A stretch of DNA of 64,000 nucleotides from Agelas oroides (taxonomy: Eukaryota; Porifera; Demospongiae; Agelasida; Agelasidae), in assembly GCA_949130485.1 (NCBI GenBank), contig OX422196.1, positions 3,206,889 through 3,270,888 of the forward strand, read 5' to 3'. Each line of letters begins with the position of its first letter. Position 1 is the first letter of the stretch. Made by a program: the position numbers and the translations under genes. The notes beneath the pieces were generated by a model. The model had not been told where the DNA came from, searched no databases, and saw nothing but the letters and a program-made list of their open reading frames with translations. Below are positions 42,538-54,500 of this stretch, piece by piece.

Positions 42538-45500
42538 CTGCATGCAAGACAAGACCACAGTAACAATAACACTGACATAGCCATGCAAGCTTCAAGTTAT
42601 ATCCTGCTACTTATAGGTGGCGTCAATGTACGAAAGAGAAGTGAAAATTATAAACATCAACACCATTCTGGTGTGTTAATTGCTTACGCAAAAATACACA
42701 CACACACACACACACAAAACCACACACATCACATGCATGCATGCATACACATACCCATAAATGTACATAACCCTCCACCAGTTGAAAACTCGCATTGTAA
42801 AGATCTAAATTAAAACTCTGAATGCAAAACTCCCACTGGCATATTCTGAGTATTTTCTGCACAACTACAATTATCAGTGTACAGTTGTGTACTAGTACCT
42901 GCATAATTGTGGAAAAGATGAAGCTTGCCTCCACAAGCTCCTGGTATACATCTGGCTGCTCACTGATGGAAGCCATGTCTGCAGCTGTCATACCACGCTA
43001 GGAGATAGAGCGCAATCTGAACTTTGTGTGTTTAATTGGGCTGACATTGCTACATTCATACAATGTATGGAAACTTTGGTGACATCTACGTATCACACTA
43101 AGTTATATGACATGCAAAGATCCCAGTAAGTGAGATAAAGCTATTGTTACTGCATTGACTATAAAGAAAGTCCCAAGAATACTATACACATTATGTTGCA
43201 TTCACGTGAAGTCAATCTGTACCCAAATGTATGTAGCAGCAAGTTGATGGGAGTTTATAACTACCAAGGGATGCTTCCCAAATCTCAATACATACAAGTC
43301 TAGTATGGGGAGCTGTGAGCTAACAGTAGCAATACAAGTAACAGTTAGCTGACAAGCTACACACAGCAGTGTCACATGTTGAGCATGCAGCTGTGTGCAG
43401 TGTATGCCTGTAGTGCTCAGAGAGTTCACCTTGTTTATAATATCAAGCCTAGCTCCACTGGTGATCAGCTTCTTAACAATGTTCAAGTGACCTGCTTTAG
43501 CCGCTAACATCAGAGCAGTATGTCCAGTTTGCTGTAGAGATAGATATCATGCAGTTGGACATATCCTTTGTATATTGCTCACAGATGAAAGTGGTCACAA
43601 GTCCACTTATAAACATACTAATCTTATACCATTATCAAGTGCTTGTGTCTTAGAGATGATGCAAATTATACCTTACAAAGTTATATCTCCTGCATTTCTT
43701 TTCTAGCTTGAGCATGTTATGCTGCTTGTCCGAGCACTTAGCATCCACACCTAATTTGTAGTGTGCTCCATATAACAACTCACTGTGCAATATTGGAAAT
43801 GCATTCTTGGCAGTGTGTGCTGACTTGTTCCCAGGCTCTCTCCGCTAATAAGAGGGTTATCCCAGGCTCTCTCCTTAGCAGAAAAAGTCTGGAAACGAGG
43901 CTATCCTTTGCAGTGTATGATGACTCATGTATGTATTGTGCAAGACTCAACAAATGAGAACAACAGTTAAGTGTGCCCCTTGCTTTAAAAAGGCCCTCAG
44001 TGGGAATGTATACCACTGTAAGCCTACCCTTCTGTATGGCAAGTGCAAGTGGTCATGTACATAGTCTCTCTGCCGAAGACTACAGAACTCTTCCAGTATT
44101 GGGTGTCAATGGTAATTCTTAAATGTAAAAATCTTTGTCAAATTTGGAGATTTATAAGAAGTGTTGAAGTATGTTTGTACCATGGAACTGCATAGTGTTT
44201 TCATACAATACAACTACCATGATGCATCTCCACTTTACCTCTACATACACTAAAATCAAACATGTTACTGACCGGTTGCTGTAGGTTGGGGTCAGCACTG
44301 TACTGGAGGAGGAGGTCCACCATCTCAATGTTGCCCTCATCACATGCCAGCATCAGAGGGGTTACTCCATCCTAGCAGTAGTACACACTTCTGTTAGTCA
44401 TGTCAACAGCACAGACACATATACTGTAGCAGTGAAACGCTTTGAGTTGCCCAAACGTTTATTAACATGTATCTCTAGCAGCACGGCTAAGTCACCACAG
44501 CACTTCATAATGGAGATTTTGTATTAATAGTCTGCTGGCATACTTGGCCACTTACTAAAGCTGCAAAGTGAGCTACTTCAAAGGTTTTTGCTGTACACAT
44601 TGAATACTCTCCCTGCTTTGTGTTCAGTAGGTTTTGTTGCACTTGGTGAAAAGAAATAATTAAGATGTTGATATCAAAAAACATGCCCACTGCGACTATT
44701 CTGCCACGTTCAACTGGTTCCATATCAGTATACAAATCAGTTTAGGGCCGCTATGTAAAATATACTTTTTTATGTTAATAGATAGATGAAAACAGTTTAA
44801 GTGCTCTGTGTAAATTGGCCTGTAGTGGTAAGCTATTCTCTGTATGCGTGGCAATTTCTCTTAACTATCTAGCTAACGTAAGGACTTGCGCTGACAGAGT
44901 GATAATCTCAGACATGGTCCGTACGCTGTGATCTGGTAATGCATGTGGTGAAGCAGCAGAAGCCTTATAGCTCACTCAGGCTCACCTCCACACTGTCCTA
45001 CATTTTCACTATATTACTTCAGGATGCCAAATTGAACAACATAAACTGCACCTGTAGCATAAAATTGGAGTTGGCATTAGCCTCCAGCAGTGCAGCTATG
45101 ATCATTCTGGAACCTTTCCGTGTTGCTATCAGCAAGGGAGTCTGTCCGTCCTGCAAAGGGAAGAATGAGTAGTTAAATCCCATGCAGTAGTTTCTGTGCT
45201 AAATACCTATTTCTGACAGTCTCGCTGTACTTTATAAGTTGTTATGTAACTAGGGGGTTAACAGTTATCTTATGGCAGATACTTGTGGAGTATTGCTGTG
45301 TGATTTCGAGTGGAGAGGCAACACTAAACACAAGCGAGGTGCGAAAGATCCGCCACTGCTCACACTGCCCAAGTCAAAGGTCATTGATCTAGTGGTATGT
45401 TTCCACCTACTTGCTAATCTAGTTTACCATTCAGATACTGCTATCGATGCACAATTGATGTGAAAGCGTCAGGTAACTGATTACTTTTTGCTCCTGGTAC

Positions 45501-48500
45501 AGCAAAAACATGATTCAATTATTGATTAAAGTTAAAAATTAAGAAAGTTAGGAAATGGAAGGAGATACTGTTTTCCCGTAGTACTCACCATGGTTATGTG
45601 GTTGGGGTCAGCACTGGCTTTTAGCAGCAGCTCCACACTCCTCAGGTCATCCTTCTTGCAGGCAAATGTCAGAGCTGTTTCTCCATTCTGTTGTTGGTAA
45701 AGGCACCACAAGTACTTCTTCTGATAGCAAAGATTCAGGCTTCCTAAATATCTGTGGTTGTGCATGCACTCCTTGAAAATTGCAACCAGCTGTATTTGAT
45801 AATCGTTATTAATACAGGTATAGTGTAGCTGTGCTTCATGCAAAGGTCCACAGCTAGATGGTATCTGCATGCACATGCTCTTATCAGTATACACAGTTTC
45901 ACACCCAGTTGTATGAAGTGATGGGAATCTCATTCCTGCATTACATCGCATTATCTTGCATAGTCCACACAGCATTGCATGAGAGCACAAGAAAGTAAGT
46001 CAGGCTAGCAGTACAGTCCAGTAGTACAGTCTACACAGCCCAGGTTGGTGGGTTAACACCCATATACAAAGCATGTATACAAACATAAGATGCATGGTAC
46101 TGATGACTGTGAGGTATTGTAAACTAGTACAGTACCAAGTGAAATGGAAGTTAACTAAAAGCAAAACAGCTGCAGTGTGTTGTGAACAATGAATAGTTTG
46201 CATGTGATCATTTCAAGTTTTGAAGATTCTGTGTTGTTATGCAGGGATTTGTGTCCTCAAATAGGATAAACTAGAGAAAGTGATTACCCTGTGTGTGCAT
46301 GCACAAGAGGTGTTAATCAACCAGTCTGTTTGTGTGTCAGCATGTCCTAATATTTTGGCTAGTTTGGTCTGAAAAGCATGATTTAACGATGTCTAAACAT
46401 AATGAAATTGGTATTTTATATACTTGTGTGAAAGTGGCCCAATTCTTTGATTTGACTGCATTTTGTTTGACTTCAGTATCATAGCCTGTGATATATGATT
46501 GAATACACAGGCTTGAATACACATTCTCACAACTTAGTCCGAAAATTAAAGGTTAATCATTTCTCATTAAAGAGAGAACGAAAGAAGAGGGAAATTAAAA
46601 GCCATAGCTCAATCAAAGAAACATCAGTTGGAGTCTCTCAAAAAAAGGAGAGGAAGGTGAAAAGTAGCTGTGGCAGGCACAGCCAATTAAACTCCAGGCA
46701 GAGTCTTGATTCAGAAGCAGAAGCCAAAGTGAAGACTTGGCACAGGCCCTGTAGAGTCTTTGAAAGAGAAGGCAAGGAGAAGCCATATACAAGTATCCAT
46801 GGCAAATGTCTTATAAAGTATTTGGAAAGCAAAAAGAAACCCTGGACATGCAGCCAAATGCCAGGATTACTTTTTGGAAGAGAAGCAGGAGAGAAGACCT
46901 AGCTACAGTCCAGGCAACTAAACAAAACAACCAACTTTGGATGTAATAGGCTGGACCAGAATGGGCCTAGTTGGAAGTACCAACTGGCTTGACAATTTAC
47001 CTTTCATTTTCAACATTCACCCATATAAAATAAGCACCCATGAAGATAAGCATTACAGCAACCACATTGTTTTTATACGCACCCATACAGACATAGGCAT
47101 CCGCATATGAATTGCTGCTTCAGCTTTTCTAAGTAAGGGCTTAGCTTTTCGACACGCTATTCAGCAGTCTTCATCAGTTGTATACAAAGATCACTTAAAT
47201 ACAGACATAAACTGGAATTGTGTGACAATTGGAAACATAAACTACAGTGACAAATTTACATAGACAGAGAACATGGAAATTCAAGAGAGTCTGTTAATTG
47301 GTCTGTTGTAAACAGACTAACCTCTCTGTTCATCGGCAGAGGTTGAGACTGAATGTGTCAGGCCTCAATGGCACAGTGCTAATGGCGGCAAGGGTTGGAG
47401 GCTAGGGGGACCAGATCCCAGATCTTAGTGCATCCAAAAGATCCGGTCCCCCTGACCAACAAAAGGGCGTTGTATACACCAGGTAACTGCCCAGCTAACA
47501 CATGCACTACATACACTACAGTATGTCACCACACCCACCTTGTTCTGAAGGTTGATATCGGGTTCGATTCTGATGAGGACCTCAACTATGTAGGAATGAC
47601 CACGATGGACAGCTATCATCAAAGCAGTAATATCATCCTGGAGGAGGAGAGATATATGGATACCTTTTCGCTGACTATCTTTAAATGAACCCTTGCCAGT
47701 GTGACATTTACACAAAGTAACCATGTCTGATGGCTGAGGAAGTTACCAGTGCTCACATTAAATTAATGCAACATGGAGGTATGGCAGGGATTCAACCCCA
47801 AGTGGTACATTCTTGTAGTGATGGGACATATGGTGTGTAAATAGTTTAGGATACAGAGCTTTCATTGAGTTTCTGTTTTTCCCAATAATGAACAACATAT
47901 CCACTTTTACGTGTAATTCATACTTTTAGTTGATTACAAGAGCTCTACTCCACTTTGTTGTCACTAAGGGAAGGATACACTCACATTTTAACGGCAGCGG
48001 AAGACATTCCCCCTCCCCCCCCCCCCCCCCCTCCCTCTCTCCTTACAGAATGGTGTGTGGCCACGTGAGACTACTGCTTGCCTGCACATACGTGTGCGTG
48101 TGCATTAGCACGCACCTGCTATGGGGGGTCTGGAGGTATGCTCCCCAAGAATGTTTGTGAATGCTGTAGGATCACTTCTGAGGTCATTTTTGGCCCAAAG
48201 TGGAACTATGATCTTTAGTCATACATGCAGTTCTTTGCATGTGTGATTCTGCATATTCTAGTTCGTTATAGACATTCACATGGAGACTGTCATGTTACCA
48301 AAGATTGCCTTTGCTGCAAACAGCAGTTTCATTTCAACTTTCTGAATGGTAAAGTCTGTGGAATTATCCTGTTGTAGCTATATTCTTGGGCCAGGATCAC
48401 TGATCTAGTTGCACGAGGATGGCCGTGCTACTGCCGTAACTGTGGACAATTGTGGGGGCTATGCCCCCAAGCCTTGAATTTTGTGGGGGCAGGTGCCCCC

Positions 48501-51500
48501 ACAGTTCCACCACCTATGCATTTCAAAACTAGCTGTAGCTGATTTTCAATTGAAAGCACATGAAGAGTGAAAGGGGCTTACACAGTGATACTGCTATACA
48601 ATAGTAACAGCAGTTAGTCCAATCATGGCTGTTCATTACTACAGTACAACAATACCACTAGGAAATGTAGAACATTGTGGGGGCGAGCCTGAGCAAGCTG
48701 ATACAGAATATTATGTCACTGATGAGTGATGTAATACATCAAGTCAATTATCCTCCTACATGCACATCCATTACCATTCACAGGGGGCTTTAAAAGTGTT
48801 TTTGCTTTGCTTCAAATGTCAACTGTTAACTTGTCATGGCACACAGCAGGATTTGTAACTGTCTACTGTTACATGAGCATAATAAGCCAAACCTGATGAC
48901 GCATATGTACATATGCCAACAAGTTGCAGCCATTTCTTCAGCCTGGGCTACACATGCATGGACTAAGCTTTACACTGAAATCATGAGCTGAATTTCATGG
49001 CGTTTATGAGTGCCATTTTAATATGCATGGCCCTGACCTGAAACCGACCCACTCAACCACCATCGTGACCGTCCATATTAAATTTGTACTGCCTGTGAGC
49101 AACCTGATGTTGATGATCCGTAGCAGCACAAACCAGAAGTAAGTTGCCATGCATGCTTCAACTTCAATCATCTCCACTGCGAGTCACGGACGCTGCACTT
49201 TGGCAATAGCCCTTTACACACAAGTTCGATCTTCATTTAAAATTTACGGTATATGGCCGCAAGCTTAAGCACGTACGTACGTATACACACACTCATGCGC
49301 AATGCAGTCTCGCTTGTGTGGGGCTCGCTCAGGCTCGCCCCAATAACAGAGTGTATTGGCACCTTAGTTTCAACATGATGAGAACCAATATGTAGAATTA
49401 TGTTTCCACAATTTGCACTAGGTACAAGGCATTTGCATATGACTGCTGCATTTAACTTTGGTCGGTTCACCACTGTGACCTGTTTAATTAACAAAACATA
49501 ACCATGTATGGTTGGTGAGAATAGGTAACTATTGTATTGTGATCATAACAGAGTTGTTTCTATGGCAACATGGAGATATGACAGAGCTTCCACCTCAAGT
49601 GGTACATTCTTACAAGTGCTTCAATGGTAAACTAAACTCACATTTGAAACCTAGATTTTCAAAACCGAATTACCTTTGTCTACTTGTACTGTTCCACTGA
49701 TGTTTCCCTAGCAGGCAGTCTCTGTCTAAACAGCTGCTCTCCCTGATGCTCAGTGTCTTAGACCACCCATTTTACAACAAATTACCAGCAGTAACGCTAG
49801 TTTGTGAGTAAACAGCATTTCAAGGAGAGAAGCTATAAAATATATTAGGCTGTCAAAAGTGCGAATTTAGGCAGTATGGACATTACAGTATAAAACCTCT
49901 AACAACGAACCCTCCGAAAAGCGGACAACCTCTGTACAGCGGACGGCTCACTTGACCCCGATTGATTTTACCATAGAACTAATACATTTCGAACCTCCGA
50001 GAAGCGGATACCTCTCAACTCCGAACAACGGACACTGATCCGTCCCCGACATACCTTAGCCAATATAAAATTACCTCCGAAAACGGACAGTGAAGTTACA
50101 CCCACATAATGCGGACACTTGTCGACCGCTTTCGTAATGCTACCGTCGCTGGATTCAAAGACCGAGCACTATATTAGCACTATTGCTCATCGTGCTAGCC
50201 TTTCTCGTCAGCGTAAAGCAACGGAGAGGTCCGAAAATGCGCGGCGTTCAACAGCCTAGCCGATCACAGATTACCACGCCTACTGGAAGTATACCGAATG
50301 GCCTATTCGGATACCTCCGTACTCCGAACCCGCAGCGGTGGTCCTTCATATAAGCATCATTCTCATGATAGTAGAGTTCCTCTTGCCATCTTGCTATTGA
50401 AAAAAAAACATCAAAATGAAGCAGAATATATTATAATAATACAGTTAAGTGTTATTTTTCATCTTTAAGAAATTTCCAATATGTTTACACGAAAACCTCC
50501 GAGAAGAGGACAACCTCTCTACAAGGGACAACTGGCCTGTCCCCAATGTGTCCTTTGTTCGGAGGTTTTACTGTAAAGGGTTAATTAAACATATCCTTGC
50601 ATATACAGTGAGGTCAGGCTATGAATATTCCCTCATGTATTTATGTATCTATGAAATCTCTTTCTTACTAAGCATGCTGATCATCTCCATACACTTGAAG
50701 TGGGGGAGCAGGCACACAAATTTTGAGTAAGGGAAAGGGCAAGGGTATTAACATTACCAGATGTTAAATCTAACTATCAATGCCGCCTGACTATAGCACT
50801 TAGTCCTATTCTCATGGGGTTACAAAGCTAGCAGTCAGAGATTTGGCATTATGATGTAATCACTGATATACTTCCGTACCTTGTTCTAGTTTCACCTTGT
50901 GGACATTAGAGCCAGTGTGCGTTGCTATTAACTCACTAGCACTAGCTCTCAGTCTCAAGATCCTGAACAGAGTACTCAAACACAGAGGCAAAACTAGTAT
51001 GCTAAATCAATGTCACAGCATCAAATCTCTGAAGATCAGTTTATCTTCCTTCTATTACCAATCAACAACTGGTAAGTGCTACGCACACATATACGCTAGT
51101 CTGTATTTGAATCCCCATGGCTATACAAAAACTACATATCTCAGTGGTATTTGTAAGCTAGCCCAGTACACACAGTGTGAAGTCTAGCTCAATAGGGCAG
51201 AAGGAAGGCGTGATCTAGCCTTGAACCCAGGAATTCATTCCAGATTTTGTCACACAGTTTTGAAGAAAAGCCAGAACAAAATCCAGAGTGGAAAGCTGTT
51301 TGAGGCTTGTTATTAAAACTGCACATGAAGCTTATACTAGCAGGACACTCTCACGCACAGTAGTACATATACACAAACACACGCTTATCAATCCTGAAGC
51401 AGGGACACAATCCAGTACAATGGTTAGGACCTCACAGCATTCGTTGATGGCAAATCTTTGGTCCCGCGTAGTCACCGTACGTTAGCTCTCAGCCTTAGCG

Positions 51501-54500
51501 CTTGCACTGTAGGTACTTCAATGATTACTGCTTCCAGCTGTACTATCAAACTTGAGTAAGTCCCGTCAGGTTTGTGGTGAAACGCTAAAATAGTAGGTAG
51601 GTACAAGCACTCTTATGGCTTTTTCTCAAGGATCTTTTTTTCTTTCTACTTGGGGTGTAATTAAGTGTTGGATTTCTTCAAAGTTTTGCCCAGCCACATG
51701 AAAGTGCCGCCAGACCACTACAAAGAGCCGCATGCCACATCAAAGGGACACACCTCCCCTTGTTGATACCGGTTGCCGCCATGGGAAAATGTAAACAAGC
51801 CAATGAATTTCAATAGTGCCCTTATGGTCACCTGATCTAATTAATTATTCATGATTGGAATTGGCACGATTCAAGGTTGTCCTACCTTAACCTGCTTTCT
51901 ATATGAAACTTATGAATATTGAATGTATCACCAGCCTTCAATTCAGGAATCTGAATGAACTGACAGCACACTACAAATGATACTCTTGATGATCTACGTA
52001 AACCAAACTTCCCATTGAATAGGTCACCGAATGTAATGCTGCTCATGACTGCTACACAGGGCTATCACAAATGGCTTATCACATATTCATGAAGAGACAG
52101 ATACACTGAATTCCAGCTATGTTTACAATCCTTTAATGAGATTCATTGACCCAAATTGGGACACTAACAACACTCATGAGCCCCAAGATAGGGTTAGTGA
52201 GATCCATGATCCCGGGTTCTTACGGTTAGGATGGATTAAATGCTTGGGACACACTTATGAATAATCCATGTAACACATCCCACCTTTTCAACCTAACACC
52301 AAAAAGGCCACTAAGGACATTCATGATGATCAACATGAGTCAACATTCCCATTGGACAGCTGATTGAACCCAGTGACGTTCATGGTCACTGGAGAGGGCT
52401 ACATAACTCCTAATTAATTTCATATCATGACAAAAACTTGGTCGTTAACCTATGTGTGCTGAGCTTTAATTAGATTCATGGGCTCAAATGGGGTAGCCTC
52501 GTCCCCAGGCAGGAAAGGGGCCTGGTAGCGTTTCCGTGTATTTTCTGTCGACCATTACCTCTCAAAATTTTGAGGAGCCAATCAGAATGCAGAATGAAAC
52601 CACGCGGAACGTGATCCCGTCACATGCGCACGAGGCCAAAAGTGCCGACTATGCAAATATATGGTAGAGTAGCTCGTGATGGCGTCGTCTGTGTCTCCTA
52701 CATACATGCGGTAGTGGTGTCGCGTTTACGCGAGATTGGTGGATGATCGAAATCAGAGAGTGCTGTTTATCCATACGGGTTATCGAGACAAACTCCCCGA
52801 TCGTCTGTTGGGACTGGCTTGGGTCCCGATCAACTGAGACGATCTGTCGGAATTTGTGTATAGACAGCGTGCATCCAAACTGGATAGATAAACACGGAAG
52901 ATAGCATACTACAGCATCGCTTGTTCAACTCACTCTTGCTTCATCTTGCATGTATTTGCATGATAGTCAGCTGACATCAACGGTTGCATTAAGGCGTGTC
53001 CTACCGTAGCACACGTTTGATGATGTTTACATTAGCGACAGAAAACACACAAAAGTGCTTCCAGGCCCCTTTTCCGATTTTTCGGATGGGGCCTGGGAAC
53101 GAGGCTACAAATGGGGTTAGTTAGATTCAGGTTAATGAAAATAGGGTTAGGATTAGGGCAAGGGTTACGAAGTTTAGGGCATCTTCAGGGTTAGCATGCT
53201 TAGGGTTAGGCTTAGGCTTACGGCTAAAATTGGTTTTAAGGTAGGACAACCTTGAATCACAAATCTCCGAGTCGTGTGGACAGATGAATGGGTAAAGTCA
53301 AAGTGTACACAATATTTGCAAAAGGTTTGCACCACTCTGCTTTCTCTTTTAGTCCCTCAGCTAAAATGCACCCTCTCCAAGGCTCCACCCCCAGTCTGAC
53401 CACATCATCTACACACACACAAAACAAGTGAACACTTTACGTATGGATTTGTCCTGGGACCACTTCAATTCCAGTCTACAAGCCAAAACACACATTTGAC
53501 CTCAAAAACAGCAATTTTGGCTATGCTGGCTTTCAAGAAAAATTTGACACACCTCCACTCAAACCAACCAAAACTGAGCCCAGTTTCAGAAAGCTCAACT
53601 CACCCCCTACAAAACTAGGTATGCTTTTTCCCGCTCACCTCCAGGCCATGGAGTTACGTCCACAAATCTACTTCCTGTCATTGCCCCTAGAATGGAGCTA
53701 AGTTATACACATTCCCACTAGCATAAAAACAGGCGGGGCCTACAAGCCCGAAAAGTCAGCTTTCTACAGTACCTTTGCCAGACAACTGTGTGATGACACC
53801 CATCTTCCAGGATGGCTCTCTGCCTTTCCAACATACTCACAAACATTCAAGCCCACTCCAGCAAGCTTTACGGTCACATGACAAACCCCGCTCATCAACC
53901 GCAAAGTGTGCCTGCAGACTGTGCTCGCTTGGTTTGAACAGTCTGTCAGTTGATATTTCTAGCTAATAGACGTAGTTCGCTACCAGAAACTTGAAGCTAA
54001 TAGATGTAGTTTGTTGTCAGTGTACCTACCGTAGGCTGTATACAAGATTCCAGAGCTGCAAGTCGGGATGACGTGCGTGTGATCACTTGAAGTGTCAACA
54101 CTTTGGTCATAACTCAGGTCAGCAGTTGTTTAAAAAAAATGAAATAAAATTACCTTTATGCCATTGAAAAATCCTGTGTCACTGTAGGTCAAATTCATTG
54201 ATAGCAAATGTTTGGCCCCGTGTAGTCGCCATGCATTAGCTCTCAGTCTTAGCGCTTGCAATGTAAGTACTGATTACTGCTTCCAGCTGTACTATCAAGC
54301 TTGAATAAGTCCCATTAGGCAGGTAGAGAAACGCTAAAATAGTAGGTAGGTACAAGCACTCTTGTGGCTTTTTTATCTCGGATCTTTTTTTTTCTTTCTT
54401 TCTACTTGGGGTGTAATTAGGAATGGTAAGAGAGAAGAGATGTGGGAGGGTAGGGCGAGGGGAAGATGCATGCTGTGTAAAGTATAGAACGTTTTTGTTC

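Larger units (their letters stand above)
51868..53258. mobile_element. TIR element (23 bp exact inverted ends) with nested MITE
   Basis: Exact 23 bp inverted repeats, starting GATTCAAGGTTGTCCTACC, at 51868-51890 and 53236-53258. Without the nested 614 bp MITE and its duplication the element is about 770 bp. Possible 2 bp flank AC on both sides. No coding. Superfamily not assigned. Confidence 0.75.

Noticed and set aside
43821-43903. Further fold-back element ending GAGGCTA
   Set aside because: The right end matches the family but the left end (TGACTTGTTCCCAGG) is altered and no 9 bp duplication is present. An imperfect 16 bp direct repeat flanks it. Left out of the element list.
45272-45463. 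63-codon plus-strand frame beginning MADTCG
   Set aside because: Short, in an intron of the opposite-strand ankyrin gene, with no splice partners found.
46495-46902. 135-codon Lys/Glu/Ser-rich plus-strand frame
   Set aside because: It lies in an ankyrin intron on the other strand; composition is simple and no domain is recognisable. It could be a repeat fragment.
48001-48040. C-rich run as a telomere or regulatory site
   Set aside because: It is a plain poly-C/CT tract in an intron with no periodic motif.
51437-54420. LTR retrotransposon bounded by the 225 bp direct repeats
   Set aside because: No TG...CA ends, primer-binding site, polypurine tract or gag/pol frame between the repeats.
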